From Euzebya tangerina (lineage in GTDB: Bacteria; Actinomycetota; Nitriliruptoria; Euzebyales; Euzebyaceae), in contig NZ_PPDK01000005.1 in NCBI RefSeq assembly GCF_003074135.1, positions 1 through 64,000 of the forward strand: 64,000 bases of DNA, in the 5' to 3' direction. The position numbers and the translations under genes were made by a program. The first letter of the stretch is position 1, and every line of letters starts with the position of its first letter. Below, piece by piece: positions 29,301 to 38,648 of the stretch. Below the pieces are notes generated by a model. It saw only the letters and a program-made list of their open reading frames with translations, made no database searches and had not been told where the DNA came from.

Positions 29301-31009
29301 CGACCTTGCTGTCCACGACCGCCGATGGCTGGCAGGCCCGGTGGGACCTGACACCAACACACGCGACCATGACGGTGCTGTCGGCACCGGATGACTACTG
29401 GTTCCTCTACGAGGGGACCCCCGGCGGCGAGTTGGACCTGACGGAGGACACCGTGACCAGGGCGGGCGGCGTCACCACTGACGCGGGAACCGCCTGGACG
29501 GAGGACTTGCCGGACCAGGAGTGGGTCGTCGTCACCGACGGGCCCACAGATCGCTCGCTCTTCGTCGTCTCGCACGAGGGCGACGCCGCCATTGACTCCT
29601 ATCGGGACATGAACGGCCAGATGACGGTGCTCGGCCTCGGGCGGGATGGGCTGTCCACAGGCCTGGAGGGCGCGCCCCGGTCCTTCTCCGTCGGACTGGC
29701 CGACGCCGACCCGGCCACACGCATCTCAACGGCCGTGGCGGTGGTCAGCTCAACGGCGGGGGCCGCGGTCCCCCAGAACCCGGATCCGTCGGACACCGAA
29801 CCTCCCTCGATCTCAGACCTGACCGCCATCGTTCAGGGCAGCGAGGCCGTGGTCACCTGGACCACCGACGAACCCGCCACCTCCGCCGTCTCCTACGGCG
29901 AGACGACTGCCTACGAACTGGGGACAGTGTCGAGCTCCGCCTTGGTGACCACGCACGACGTCCGAATAGACGGGCTGTCGCCGGGGACGACGTATCACCT
30001 GCAGGCGGCGTCGTCGGACGCCGCGGGCAACTCGACCACGTCGGCCGACCAGACGGTTGCGGTCCCTGCCGGCACCGGCGGCCCCACCATCGACGTCTGG
30101 TACGGCGACACACAACAGATCGGTGCCCAGGGCACCCCGCAGCCGATATTCAATCTTCTCGGCAACGTCGACGACCCCGATGGCGTCTCTGCGCTCTCCT
30201 ATCAGGTCAACGGCGGCGCCTCGCGTCAGCTGAGCGTGGGACCGAACCTCCGGAGACTGCAGTTCGCCGGCGACTTCAACGCCGACATCCCACTGGACCA
30301 ATTGGACGTCGGAGCCAATGATGTCGCCCTCACGGCCACCGACGGCCTCGGCAACACCTCGACGCACACGGTCGTCGTGACCCGGTCGAACGGAAGCGGC
30401 CCAGGCGTGCCGCAGGTGATCGACTGGTCCGAGCCTTCGGCCGCAGATCTTCACCAGCCGGTTGATGGCCTGTGGTCCGTCGGCGACGTCCTCCGGACCG
30501 TCGAGGTGGGCTATGACCGGATCATCGCGGTCGGAGATGACTCGTGGACCGACGTCGATGTCACGGTTCCCTTCACCGTCCATGCGATGGGTCCGGACAG
30601 CGGAACGCCGCAGAGCGGGGCTCCGCTCGTCGGTCTTGGCTTGCGCTGGCAGGGACATACGGCGATCAATAGCCAGCAGCCGAGCTACGGCTACTACCCG
30701 ATCGGCGCCTACGGCTGGTACCGCTGGCAGAACGGCGGACGTCTGGAGTTGAGCGGAACCGACTTCACTCCACTCGACCGGCAGGGGAACGTGCCACTGG
30801 TCCTCGGGACCGAGTACGTCATGCGCGCCTCCGCCGAGACGCTCACCTCCGGCACGCGGTATCGGTACAAGATGTGGCCTGCCGGCACGGCCGAGCCTGA
30901 CTGGCAGATGGAGATCAACACAGCGACCGGGCTGCAGTCGGGCGGCGTCGTACTCATCGCCCACCACGTCGATGTGTCCTTCGGCGACGTCCAGGTCACC
31001 ACTCCCTGA
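26333..31009 (+). CDS. large secreted multidomain protein with three LamG-like repeats
   Basis: 1558 residues from a GTG start with AAGGA 8 nt upstream. It has a Sec signal peptide (basic start, hydrophobic [19 protein letters not shown] cleavage site). Three related concanavalin-fold units of about 195 residues begin DDF[HS]DG at about residues 43, 253 and 543; units 2 and 3 are separated by a Thr-Pro linker (about 455-538) and a second Thr-Pro linker follows unit 3 (745-777). Then come a DUF2341-like domain (786-893), an FN3 domain (1163-1245) and a C-terminal LamG-like domain (1363-1558). I see no sortase motif or wall-binding repeat. Probably an extracellular glycan-binding or matrix protein; enzymatic activity is not evident. 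Confidence 0.85.
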   Translation: MHLSTRSRRLAPAHRILVLLMGLALVLATLPAAMAQTTTFTSDDFHDGIDSNRWRTADLIGDGSVQAVGTGTSSAQAALSVPAGVSHDPWDVNRAVRLLQDVADTDLTVDVGFDSIPSEQFQMQGLMLEQDADNWLRIEVYSDGSTLNLLAVATIAGQSSVEMTSAIAAEQTVALRVERDGDVWALWWAGDGNAFQEIGTFTAALTLAEAGPYVANHGPSPAYTALVDYVFDTANPIDPEDTPVPAAGVIVPDDFSDGLDPVWTVVDPLGDGNVATNGQGSADATLDLSVPAGVSHDPWDTNLGLRVTQPVDDVDVDIEVKFESVPSSRYQIQGLLFEQDEQNWLRFDVYSSGSKLWAFAAETIAGDSDQRIRRRVALDGPMWLRVSRLGNVFTLSYSDDGVEFFEAGSFASDLSITAMGPVVGNHTPSPAFTSSVDYVALSADPIDPEDPIAVDPTPTPTPTPTPTPTPTPTPTPTPTPTPTPTPTPTPTPTPTPTPTPTPTPTPTPTPTPTPTPTPTSTPTPTPTPTPTPTPTPASFLVRDDFSDGVDPVWTVVDHVGDGIAAEAGQGTADASLDLTVPAGVSHDPWQVNRSLRLVQPVADTDFDVEVKFDSIPTERYQAQGLLVEQDADNWLRFDVYSSGSAERIFAAATTDGQSRVKISAAIDLDGPIWLRVARAGDDYTLSYSHDGVDFSIAGTFAADLDVSWIGPFASNHDPAPEFTAVVDYVTDTLRPFDPEDPIDPGATPTPTPTPTPTPTPTPTSTPTPTPTPTPTEPWTPTSDGSWWSTEHDYRIPLSVTVQSPGVDDLVTEVAVDLDAALQAAGADPIDVDLSSLRVVEVDSNDLVIDDDVAFQFDALTQPTAGELVLRVTGATPQDTTRDYHLYVSSGPSQIPAADIPVMVTTSTATDEGQSSAEISTPNGAWSYQLDAGAFSSLVDADQSDWINYSTAPGAAGAYRGIPNLVFPEQHFHPGATSATTTIEASGPIRTTLLSTTADGWQARWDLTPTHATMTVLSAPDDYWFLYEGTPGGELDLTEDTVTRAGGVTTDAGTAWTEDLPDQEWVVVTDGPTDRSLFVVSHEGDAAIDSYRDMNGQMTVLGLGRDGLSTGLEGAPRSFSVGLADADPATRISTAVAVVSSTAGAAVPQNPDPSDTEPPSISDLTAIVQGSEAVVTWTTDEPATSAVSYGETTAYELGTVSSSALVTTHDVRIDGLSPGTTYHLQAASSDAAGNSTTSADQTVAVPAGTGGPTIDVWYGDTQQIGAQGTPQPIFNLLGNVDDPDGVSALSYQVNGGASRQLSVGPNLRRLQFAGDFNADIPLDQLDVGANDVALTATDGLGNTSTHTVVVTRSNGSGPGVPQVIDWSEPSAADLHQPVDGLWSVGDVLRTVEVGYDRIIAVGDDSWTDVDVTVPFTVHAMGPDSGTPQSGAPLVGLGLRWQGHTAINSQQPSYGYYPIGAYGWYRWQNGGRLELSGTDFTPLDRQGNVPLVLGTEYVMRASAETLTSGTRYRYKMWPAGTAEPDWQMEINTATGLQSGGVVLIAHHVDVSFGDVQVTTP
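27698..27946 (+). repeat. Thr-Pro linker coding repeat 1
   Basis: About 250 bp of degenerate CCNACN units encode some 40 Pro-Thr pairs. Within it a 24-bp unit beginning ACGCCAACCCCAACTCC is repeated three times in tandem (about 27748-27820). It forms an extended linker before the third LamG-like unit. Such repeats readily change in number. Confidence 0.9.
28567..28662 (+). repeat. Thr-Pro linker coding repeat 2
   Basis: About 95 bp of ACNCCN units encode a second Pro-Thr linker of about 30 residues, separating the third LamG-like unit from the DUF2341-like domain. Confidence 0.85.
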
Positions 31010-31026
31010 TCCTGCGGCGCCACGAA

Positions 31027-31060
31027 ACGACCCGGCCCACCTCGCGGCGGGCCGGGTCGT
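31027..31060. terminator. bidirectional intrinsic-type terminator
   Basis: A perfect 12-bp inverted repeat, ACGACCCGGCCC / GGGCCGGGTCGT, with a 10-nt loop sits between the convergent ends of the LamG-like gene (31009) and the glycosyltransferase (31073). T-runs are weak, as is usual in high-GC actinobacteria. Confidence 0.8.
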
Positions 31061-31072
31061 CGGTAGACTGGG

Positions 31073-31987
31073 TCAGTTTGTGCGCAACTGAGCGCGGTGG
31101 GTGATCAGCGCTCGCAACTCCCGCTTCTTCCGACCGCCGAACACGCGGAGTCTCCTGCTGTAGTGCGCGGCAAGCGCCGCAGCTGTGACCTGACCCTTCT
31201 GGGCCACCGCCAGCTCGCTCCGAGTTATCGCCTTCAGCAGTCCCCACACCATCTGTTCCCAGATGGGAAGCACCAGTGCCGCGCGAACCGCATCCGGGTT
31301 GTACCAAGCGGTGCGGTCGCGGGTCGACGTGTTGGCCGTGTTCGAGCGCTGCGCGTGCTTCCGGAGTCGGAAGAGCGGTTCCTCCACCTCCCGGATCTTG
31401 CCCATCATGGCCATCTCGGCCATCAGCACGTAATCAGCGCCGCAGAAGCTTCCGATGAGTCCGGACTGGCGAAGAGCGTCCGTTCGATAGACACCGAATA
31501 CCGGATCACACATGCTGAGCGACCGCAAGAGCTTCTGGATCCGCTTGGCCGGCCGCGGATCGTCAGAGGCGATCCGGTCCAGCGGGGACCGGACGCTCAG
31601 ACCCCGATCATCGATCAGTTCGCCGAGTGGATAGACCATCACGACATCGTCGTCTGATTCCTGGAACGCCTGCAGGCAAGCCTCCAGCATCCTCGGGTGA
31701 CACTCGTCGTCGTGAGCCGCCCACTTGAAGAATTCGCCCCGGGCCAGTTCGAAAGCTCGGTTGTAGTTCCTGGAAGCGCCGATGTTGCGTTCGTTTCGGT
31801 GATAGGACACGCGGTCATCGCGCCTGGCCAGCGACCGGCAGATCTCTTCCGTGCGATCCGTAGACGCGTTGTCGACGATGATCAATTCGAAATCGGTGAA
31901 GGTCTGCTCCAGCAACGACATGGCGGAGCTCTCGAGGTAGTTCTCGCCGTTGTACACGGGCAGGCCGATGCTGAGGACGGGCGGCAT
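31073..31987 (-). CDS. family 2 glycosyltransferase
   Basis: 304 residues starting MPPVLSIGLPVYNGENYLE; IIVDNASTDRTEEICR, NIGASRNYNRAFELARGEFFKWAAHDDECHP (the metal-site region reads HDD) and a helical C-terminus fit GT2 enzymes. The ATG is 2 nt after the preceding stop. It is the last gene of the nucleotide-sugar operon that begins at 38566 and ends at the hairpin at 31027-31060. Confidence 0.88.
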   Translation of the reverse strand: MPPVLSIGLPVYNGENYLESSAMSLLEQTFTDFELIIVDNASTDRTEEICRSLARRDDRVSYHRNERNIGASRNYNRAFELARGEFFKWAAHDDECHPRMLEACLQAFQESDDDVVMVYPLGELIDDRGLSVRSPLDRIASDDPRPAKRIQKLLRSLSMCDPVFGVYRTDALRQSGLIGSFCGADYVLMAEMAMMGKIREVEEPLFRLRKHAQRSNTANTSTRDRTAWYNPDAVRAALVLPIWEQMVWGLLKAITRSELAVAQKGQVTAAALAAHYSRRLRVFGGRKKRELRALITHRAQLRTN

Positions 31988-31989
31988 GA

Positions 31990-33045
31990 TCAGTCCACAA
32001 GCCCTGCACACTGGAGGTAGTCGGGGGATGCGAACAGGAACCCCTGATCCAGCAGGTCCTCCGCGGCGTCGAACTCGCGGGCCGTGTCCGTCCGTATCCG
32101 GTGATCCGGCTTGGACTCGATCAGCTTCATGAGGTCCTCGTATCCCTGTCGGGTTGCGGGGAATGCCTCGTGATTGAGCACCGATGTCTCGTAGCAGTTG
32201 CTGACGAGTTTGTAGTGGAGGATGGCTGCTGAGACGTCAGCGACGGATGCCCTGTTGACGAAGTGCACCTGACTGAAGAGCTCCAGGTCCCGGTCCGTTC
32301 GGAACAGCGAGTGCTTGGTCAACAGGCAGTCGAGACCGAAGAGTTCACCACGGATCCCACCGAAGAAGAGTTCTGATTCCGGGTTGCCCAACTGATTCCT
32401 GGCGGCAAAGCGCTCAGCGAGGGTGCTCGCGCGATACGGCTCGGATCGGGCAGCGGACAGATCGTAGTAGCGATACCTGGTCTGGAAGTCATCGTTCGAC
32501 GAGGACGCCGCAAGGCTCGCGATCCGCTCGTCGGAGAACATGTCGACCATCTGGGTGAGTACTGCCGTGAAGTCGCGCTCGTCCAGATAGCGGAGGAACT
32601 CGTCCAGCTTCAAGCGATTGCTGTGCGGATACTCGAAGAACTCGTCGATATCAACATCGAGGCACCACCCGCCGTGCACTGCCCGCTGCGCGATCGCACG
32701 CTTGAGAGCGCCCTGATAGCTCCCGACTGGCAGGAGGCAGCGGTAGACGGAGACGTCCTCGAAGCCGCGTGCGATGTCGACCGTTGCATCATCCGAGCCG
32801 TTGTCGAGCAGGAATATGTGTCGGAATCCAGCACTGAGATAGTGCTCGATGAACGCCTGCGCGTAGTAGTCACCGTTCTTGACCAGACACGTGACCGCCG
32901 CCTGCCCTGCTTCGAGTTCCACGTCCGGCGCCCCATGGAGAAGCTCGAACGCCTGCCGGACCCGTGTGGTGCTGATCCGTTGCCGGACGGTCCGTGGCAT
33001 CAGCTGCCGGGCCTTGGACCGAACGCTCACCCGAGGAGGGGTCAA
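31990..33045 (-). CDS. glycosyltransferase of the Glyco_tranf_2_4 / GT92-like type
   Basis: 351 residues. VTCLVKNGDYYAQAFIEHYLSAG, IFLLDNGSDDAT and the WCLDVDIDEFFEYP block (DxDEF metal site) are the hallmarks of this group. The start appears to be TTG (33043-33045), overlapping the upstream stop by 4 nt. It probably contributes one linkage of the repeat unit; donor unknown. A few relatives act on proteins or lipids instead. Confidence 0.82.
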   Translation of the reverse strand: MTPPRVSVRSKARQLMPRTVRQRISTTRVRQAFELLHGAPDVELEAGQAAVTCLVKNGDYYAQAFIEHYLSAGFRHIFLLDNGSDDATVDIARGFEDVSVYRCLLPVGSYQGALKRAIAQRAVHGGWCLDVDIDEFFEYPHSNRLKLDEFLRYLDERDFTAVLTQMVDMFSDERIASLAASSSNDDFQTRYRYYDLSAARSEPYRASTLAERFAARNQLGNPESELFFGGIRGELFGLDCLLTKHSLFRTDRDLELFSQVHFVNRASVADVSAAILHYKLVSNCYETSVLNHEAFPATRQGYEDLMKLIESKPDHRIRTDTAREFDAAEDLLDQGFLFASPDYLQCAGLVD

Positions 33046-34262
33046 CGGGCCACCACGATCTCTGCGTCCACACCGAGCCGCTCGAGCGACCCGCGGATCT
33101 CGCCCTCGTAGTTGCCGTTCATGATCACGACCAGCGAGGCGTCGAGGCCGATGAGCGCCTGCGGCGGCAACACGCTCTGACCGGTCACCGGCAGGCGCTT
33201 GCCGGCCTTCTTCTCGCTGACGTCGACGACCTGCGCCTGCATGGCGTGGGGGACGAGGTTGCAGTAGGTGACACCCTTCGAGCCGGCTCCCCAGATCACG
33301 ATCGGGCCCGCATCCCGATGCTGATCCAACAGCTCGGCCTGCCGCTCGATCGCAGCGTTGAAGCGACGACCGAAGCCCCGGCAGGCGGTGACGAGGGCTT
33401 CCAGCTCCTCGCTCGATCGGATGCCCGGCGCCCCGTCCAGGTCCGTGACACCGCCCGTCGTGAACCCCTCGATCCAGGCGAACTGGTCACCGAAGGTCCG
33501 GCCGGTGCGCGTCACCTCGAAGCCGGCCTCGTCGAAGGTGGACCGCAGCGCGCTCTGATCGAAGTACAGCGGGTGTTCGTAGATGACGTCCCAGAAGGCG
33601 TCCCTCGTCACCATGTACGCGGCGTCCGGGACCTCGAGGTAGATCGGGACTCGCGAGCCGGGCTGACGCGGCCGGGTCCGGTCGGCGATGCTGCGCAGGA
33701 GCGCAACCGGGTCGGCGACGTGCTCCAGGACATGCCGGCAGACGACCAGATCCGCCGTCTCCTCACCCCACCCCAGGCCTGTCTCGACCCGCTCACCACC
33801 AGCCCGCTGTTCGTCGGGATCGTGGCTCGGGTCGAAGCCGACCCCGTCGCAGCCCGCCGCCTCGCACAGCAGCGCCAGGAACTCGCCGCTGCCAGCCCCG
33901 ACCTCGAGGACCCGGCCGCCGGCCAGGTCGTGGTCGCCGGCCAGCCGGGCCGCCAGCCCCTCCGCCCAGACACCGAACACTCCGGAGCCGTGCAGGGAGT
34001 TCTCGTAGGCGGGGCTGTACTCCACCAGCCGCTCGTCGAACTGGGCATTGGCGATGAGCCCGCAGTGGTGACACACCACGAGGTCGATCTGGGCGGTGGG
34101 AGCAGCCCGCGCGGCGGAGTGATCGGTGTAGAGCACGTTGTTGAAGACCGGGACGGCGTCCAACTGCAGGAAGCTCTCCCGCTCGGTTCCACCACAGGCC
34201 GGGCAGCTCGCGTTCGACGCCGCGGGAGCCCACGGCGCAGGCCGTGTCAGCAGCTGGGCCAT
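33042..34262 (-). CDS. C-methyltransferase-type protein, third of three tandem copies
   Basis: 406 residues. It has an N-terminal zinc-binding segment (CPACGG...CHHCG), a class I SAM domain (VLEVGAGSGEFLALL, VVCRHVLEHVADP) and a C-terminal Rossmann-like domain (IVIWGAGSKGVTYCNLV), the architecture of TylCIII/NovU sugar 3-C-methyltransferases. The catalytic-site region reads VIYEHPLYF: Glu-His is kept, but the Tyr two before Glu is Ile. It overlaps the second copy by one base and the next gene by 4. Confidence 0.85.
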   Translation of the reverse strand: MAQLLTRPAPWAPAASNASCPACGGTERESFLQLDAVPVFNNVLYTDHSAARAAPTAQIDLVVCHHCGLIANAQFDERLVEYSPAYENSLHGSGVFGVWAEGLAARLAGDHDLAGGRVLEVGAGSGEFLALLCEAAGCDGVGFDPSHDPDEQRAGGERVETGLGWGEETADLVVCRHVLEHVADPVALLRSIADRTRPRQPGSRVPIYLEVPDAAYMVTRDAFWDVIYEHPLYFDQSALRSTFDEAGFEVTRTGRTFGDQFAWIEGFTTGGVTDLDGAPGIRSSEELEALVTACRGFGRRFNAAIERQAELLDQHRDAGPIVIWGAGSKGVTYCNLVPHAMQAQVVDVSEKKAGKRLPVTGQSVLPPQALIGLDASLVVIMNGNYEGEIRGSLERLGVDAEIVVAR

Positions 34263-35446
34263 CAGACCGCGACCAGCCGCGCCGAGGACCCCATCGCGTC
34301 CAGCTCGGCCTGGATCTCCGCGGTGTAGACCGGGTTCATCGCGATCACCAGCGCGGGGTCGTACTCGCGGAGGAAGTCGGGAGCGACGATCTCCTGCCCG
34401 CCGCCGGCGATGAACTTGCCGTGCTTGTGGGGGTTGATGTCGACGGCGTAGCGGATCGGTGTGTCCTCGCCCAGGGCGCCCAGGTAGGACACCCCCTTGG
34501 ACCCGGAGCCCCAGATGACCGTCCGACCACCCGTGGCTGCAACCTCATCCACCAGCGCTCGGGTCTCCTCCATTCGGGTCTCGAATGCCTCGGTGAACCC
34601 CCGGACGGCCTTGCGCAGCACATCGACGTCGTCCTCCAGTGGGAGCGCCGCGGGCGCGGCGACATCCGAGCCCGACGGGCGCGCCTCAAGCAGGATGTAC
34701 TGGTCGTCGTACGCCAGGCTCACGTCGGTGACCTCGAAGCCGGTCTCACGGAACAGCCGCACCAGCGAGCCGGCGGTGAAGTAGGCGCAGTGCTCGTAGT
34801 AGAGGTCCCAGAAGGCCCCCTCCTCGAGCACGCGCAGCACGTCGGGGACCTCCCAGAGCACGGGGATGTCACGATCGCCGATGGCAGTACGTACGTCCTG
34901 CATGAACGCACGGACGTCGTGGATGTGCTCCAGCGTATGCCGGCACACGACCGCGTCCTCGGTGATCTGCCCATAGGTGTCGTCGAAGAACGCGCGCTGC
35001 CAACGGATCCGGTCGGTGTCCCGCCGCTCGGGGCGGACGCCAGGATCGATCCCGGTACCTCCCTCCAGGCCGGCTCGGACCATGAACTCGAGGAACTCGC
35101 CCTTGCCACAGCCGATCTCGATGGCCGTCTTGCCGGCCAGGTCGTGGTCAGCGACCCACCGAGCAGCCAACTCCTCGGCCCACCCCACGAAGCACTCCGA
35201 GAACGCCTGGGTCTCCTCGTACCGCTCGGAGTACTCCGTCAGCGTCGGGTCGAAGGCCCGGTTGGTGATGAAGCCGCAGGTCTCACACATGGCGAGCTGC
35301 AGGCGACCGGTGGGCAGCGCCTCCACGTCGGCCATGTCGTCGAGGAGCAGGCATGAGTTGGTCGGGACCGACTCCACCGCGTGGAAGTCGGTCAGAGACG
35401 ATCCAAGACACGCCGGGCAGTGGTTGATCACGGGTGACCCGGTCAC
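34262..35446 (-). CDS. C-methyltransferase-type protein, second of three tandem copies
   Basis: 394 residues with the same three-part architecture: CPACLGS...CETCG zinc segment, AIEIGCGKGEFLEFMV SAM loop, and VIWGSGSKGVSYLGAL in the C-terminal domain. The active-site region LYYEHCAYF keeps Tyr, Glu and His. Its start overlaps the previous gene by 4 nt. The three copies differ widely from each other, so they are old paralogues rather than a recent duplication; each may act on a different sugar or a carbon or N/O position. Confidence 0.85.
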   Translation of the reverse strand: MTGSPVINHCPACLGSSLTDFHAVESVPTNSCLLLDDMADVEALPTGRLQLAMCETCGFITNRAFDPTLTEYSERYEETQAFSECFVGWAEELAARWVADHDLAGKTAIEIGCGKGEFLEFMVRAGLEGGTGIDPGVRPERRDTDRIRWQRAFFDDTYGQITEDAVVCRHTLEHIHDVRAFMQDVRTAIGDRDIPVLWEVPDVLRVLEEGAFWDLYYEHCAYFTAGSLVRLFRETGFEVTDVSLAYDDQYILLEARPSGSDVAAPAALPLEDDVDVLRKAVRGFTEAFETRMEETRALVDEVAATGGRTVIWGSGSKGVSYLGALGEDTPIRYAVDINPHKHGKFIAGGGQEIVAPDFLREYDPALVIAMNPVYTAEIQAELDAMGSSARLVAV

Positions 35447-36750
35447 GACAGAGCCTCCGTCTGGGTGTCCTCAGCCGCGCCACCGACGTTCGAGCCGCCA
35501 GGGCTCTGGACCGCCTGCTGGAGCTCCGCCGGAGTCGGCACCGGCACGAGGAACGTCCCGCCGCGTCGGACGTACTCGGCCTGCTGAGCCACGATCTCGT
35601 CGGCGAAGTTCCACGCCAGGATCAGGACGTCGTCAGGCTGCTCCTCGAGCAGCGCCTCGGTGGGACGGACCGGGACGTGAACCCCGGGCATCATCAGCCC
35701 GTGCTTGTGGACGTTGCGGTCGACGACGAAGTCGAGCAGGTCGGTCCCGATGCCGGAGGCGTTGAGCAGGGTGCTCCCCTTCGCAGCGGCCCCATAGGCA
35801 GCGATGGTCCGCCCCGCGGCCCGTCGCTCGATCAGCAGTGCCCGGAGTGCGTCGATGTTGGCCTGCACCCGCTCGCCGAAGTCGGCGTAGTAGGCAAACC
35901 CGGTGACCCCCTCGGCCTCCTCGAGCGCCGTGAACTCCCGCACCCGGTCGCTGACATCCTCGACCGGGCCGCAGTGCCACCGCAGCGTTCCGCCGTGGAG
36001 GTCGGGGAAGTACTCGACGTCGTTGAGGAAGAGGCCGTGCCGTCGCATCAGGTTGTGGACCGACGTGCAGGAGTAGTAGCTGAAGTGCTCGTGGTAGATC
36101 GTGTCGAACTCGGCGTGTTGGACCAGATCGTGCACCCAGGGGTTCTCGACCGTGATCAGCCCGTCGTCCGCGATGAGCTCGGCCATGCCGCCGACGAAGC
36201 TGTCGAGGTCGGGCACGTGCGCCATCACGTTGTTGGCGATGATGACGTCGGCCTGCTTGCCCTCGGCGCGCAGCCGCTGTGCGACCTCGACGCCGAAGAA
36301 CTCCACCAGGGTCGGGATGCCGTTCTCGATGGCCACCGCAGCCTGATCGGGCGCCGGGTCGATGCCGAGCACGGGGATCCCCTGCTCGGCGAAGTTCTTC
36401 AGCAGGTAGCCGTCGTTGCTGGCCAGTTCGACGACCAGGGAGTCCTCACCCAGTCCGCGACTGGTGATCAGGTTGGTCGCGTGCGCCCGGCTGTGCTCCA
36501 GCAGATGATCGCTGAAGGAGGAGAAGTACAGGTAGTTGTCCACGAACAACGTCTGCGGTGGGACGTCGTGCAGGATCTGGACCAGGGTGCACTCCTCGCA
36601 GAAGGCCACCTCGAGGGGAAAGCGCTGCTCCGCTGCGTCGATGTCGTCGGGGCGGACCAGGGCATCGGCCAGTGGCGTCTTGCCCAGTGACAGGAACGGC
36701 CGCAGGGTCTCGCCACCGCAGGCCCGGCAGGCCGTGATGGCGGCGGTCAT
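35443..36750 (-). CDS. C-methyltransferase-type protein, first of three tandem copies
   Basis: 435 residues, the most canonical copy. The zinc segment is CRACGG...CEECTL, the SAM region VVELASNDGYLLKNF, the active site IYHEHFSYYS (the Tyr-x-Glu-His motif of TcaB9/TylCIII-type enzymes), and the C-terminal Rossmann-like domain contains AAYGAAAKGSTLLNAS. Such enzymes methylate C3 of 4-keto-deoxysugar nucleotides to make branched sugars. It overlaps the SDR gene's stop by 4 nt. Confidence 0.88.
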   Translation of the reverse strand: MTAAITACRACGGETLRPFLSLGKTPLADALVRPDDIDAAEQRFPLEVAFCEECTLVQILHDVPPQTLFVDNYLYFSSFSDHLLEHSRAHATNLITSRGLGEDSLVVELASNDGYLLKNFAEQGIPVLGIDPAPDQAAVAIENGIPTLVEFFGVEVAQRLRAEGKQADVIIANNVMAHVPDLDSFVGGMAELIADDGLITVENPWVHDLVQHAEFDTIYHEHFSYYSCTSVHNLMRRHGLFLNDVEYFPDLHGGTLRWHCGPVEDVSDRVREFTALEEAEGVTGFAYYADFGERVQANIDALRALLIERRAAGRTIAAYGAAAKGSTLLNASGIGTDLLDFVVDRNVHKHGLMMPGVHVPVRPTEALLEEQPDDVLILAWNFADEIVAQQAEYVRRGGTFLVPVPTPAELQQAVQSPGGSNVGGAAEDTQTEALS

Positions 36751-37796
36751 GACGCCACCCTGCTCGCGCGGCTCAGCACCCAGCGCAAGGAGTCATCCAG
36801 TCGTCCTGCGCCCATCTCGGCTCGGACGTGCTTGAGCCGTTGCAGGCCGCCGCCCTCGAGCTGTTCGCGGGTCAGCCCGACCGCCTGGAAGAGGTCACGC
36901 AGCTGCTCAGCACCGGTCTCGACCGTCCACTGGGGGACGGCGTGCGGCAGCAGGGACGCCAACTTGTCGCAGTCCACGCGGTAGTTCCGCTTGTCGGGCC
37001 CGGCGTTCGGACCGAAGCCGATGATCGAGTCGGGCACGACGCCGTGGACGATCTCGGCGACGTCACGGATCCGGTAGTTCTCCGCGGTTGCGCCGACGTT
37101 GAACGCTTCGTTGTGCACCAGTTGGGTGGGCGCCTCCAGGATGGCGAGCGCCACCCGGGAGATGTCCTCGATGTGGACCAGCGGGCGCCACGGGGTGCCG
37201 TCGCTCTTCAGCAACACCTCGCCGATGGCGACGGCGTACCCGGTCAGGTTGTTGACCACCAGGTCCCCACGCAGCCGCGGCGAGACGCCGTAGGCCGTTG
37301 CGTTGCGCATGAACGTCGGGCTGAAGTTGTCATCCGCGAGGGCGGAGATGTCACGCTCGGAGAGGACCTTGGACTCACCGTACGGCGTCACGGGAAGGAA
37401 GTCGGCGGACTCGTCGATGTAGCTGTCGCCGTGGGCGCCGTAGAGGCTGCAGGAGGAGGAGTAGACGAACTTCGAGACGCCTGCCTCCTTCGCCAGAGCT
37501 GCCAACCGCGCCGGGGCACGGTGATTGATGGCATAGGTGGTGTCGGGGTTGAGGTCGCCCAAGGGGTCGTTGGAGATGGCGGCCAGGTCGACGACGGCGT
37601 CGAAGCCGCGCAGATCCTCCACCGTGACGTCCCGCGTGTCCTTGCGGATCGCGGGCGGCTCCGACGGGGCCGGCCCGATGCCGCAGTCCTCGTACAGGAA
37701 CGAGTCGAGCCCGGTGACCTCGTGGCCTGCCCGCTGCAGCATCGGAACCAGGACGGTGCCGATGTAGCCGGCGTGGCCGGTGACCAGAACGCGCAT
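36747..37796 (-). CDS. NAD-dependent epimerase/dehydratase (SDR family)
   Basis: 349 residues beginning MRVLVTGHAGYIGTVLVP, with SSSCSLYG and the YGESK catalytic Tyr-Lys pair of extended SDRs. It acts on a nucleotide sugar, presumably the CDP-sugar produced by the cytidylyltransferase gene just upstream. It does not look like a typical RfbG CDP-glucose 4,6-dehydratase, so the exact reaction (epimerase, reductase or dehydratase) is open. The ATG is 2 nt after the preceding stop. Confidence 0.85.
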   Translation of the reverse strand: MRVLVTGHAGYIGTVLVPMLQRAGHEVTGLDSFLYEDCGIGPAPSEPPAIRKDTRDVTVEDLRGFDAVVDLAAISNDPLGDLNPDTTYAINHRAPARLAALAKEAGVSKFVYSSSCSLYGAHGDSYIDESADFLPVTPYGESKVLSERDISALADDNFSPTFMRNATAYGVSPRLRGDLVVNNLTGYAVAIGEVLLKSDGTPWRPLVHIEDISRVALAILEAPTQLVHNEAFNVGATAENYRIRDVAEIVHGVVPDSIIGFGPNAGPDKRNYRVDCDKLASLLPHAVPQWTVETGAEQLRDLFQAVGLTREQLEGGGLQRLKHVRAEMGAGRLDDSLRWVLSRASRVAS

Positions 37797-37798
37797 CG

Positions 37799-38566
37799 TC
37801 ACCACACCTTCCAGACGGGCCCGTCGACCCACAGCTGTTCGAGGCGCTTCTTGTCCCGGATCGTGTCCATGCACTGCCAGAACCCGTAGTGGCGGTAGGC
37901 CATCAGCTCGCCGTCCTTGGCCAGCTTGATCATGGGCTCGAGCTCGAACTGCGTGTCGTCCCCGTCGATGTAGTTGGCCACCTCGGGCTCCATCACGAAG
38001 AAGGCGCCGTTGATCCACCCCTCACCGGTCTGGGGCTTCTCGGAGAACTCGCTGACCGCGTCACCGTCGAAGGTCATGTGTCCGAAGCGGGCCGGTGGTC
38101 GGACGGCCGTCATGGTCACGAGCTTCCCGTGGGACCGGTGGAAGGCCAGCAGGTCGTCCAGGTCCACATCGCTGACACCATCACCCCAGGTGAGCATGAA
38201 CGTGCCGTCCTGTGCCAGGTACGGCACCAGCTGCTTGATCCGGCCGCCGGTTGCCGTCGGGAGGCCGGTGTCGACCAAGGTGACCTCCCAGTCCTCGATC
38301 TCTCCCTCGTGTCGGGTCACCTTGCCGGCACCCAGGTTGACGGTCAGGTTGGAGGCCAGCGAGGCGTACTCGAGCAGCCACCGCTTGATCACGTCGCCCT
38401 TGTACCCCAGTGCCACGGCGAACTCGGTGTGATCGAAGGAGGCGTAGTACTTCATGATGTGCCACATGATCGGCCGGCCCCCGATCTCAACCATCGGCTT
38501 CGGCTTGACCTCGGTCTCCTCAGCCAGCCGGGTCCCGAGACCTCCGGCCAGAATGCCTACTCTCAT
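37799..38566 (-). CDS. rfbF: glucose-1-phosphate cytidylyltransferase
   Basis: 255 residues, normal for RfbF. GILAGGLGTRL is the nucleotide loop, followed by KPKPMVEIGGRPIMWHIM, TWGDGVSD and EKPQTGEGWINGAFFVMEP. It forms CDP-glucose from glucose-1-phosphate and CTP, the entry to CDP-deoxysugars. As first gene of the 38566-31073 operon it sets the sugar-nucleotide chemistry; the ensuing SDR and methyltransferases suggest a branched CDP-sugar. No separate 4,6-dehydratase gene is visible in the window. Confidence 0.93.
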   Translation of the reverse strand: MRVGILAGGLGTRLAEETEVKPKPMVEIGGRPIMWHIMKYYASFDHTEFAVALGYKGDVIKRWLLEYASLASNLTVNLGAGKVTRHEGEIEDWEVTLVDTGLPTATGGRIKQLVPYLAQDGTFMLTWGDGVSDVDLDDLLAFHRSHGKLVTMTAVRPPARFGHMTFDGDAVSEFSEKPQTGEGWINGAFFVMEPEVANYIDGDDTQFELEPMIKLAKDGELMAYRHYGFWQCMDTIRDKKRLEQLWVDGPVWKVW

Positions 38567-38648
38567 GGATGTGCTCTCCCTCTAGATGACTCGCACGATG
38601 TTCGGCCCTCGCCGCTGCTGACGAGGTGTCGCCACCTTCGTGTCGGCC

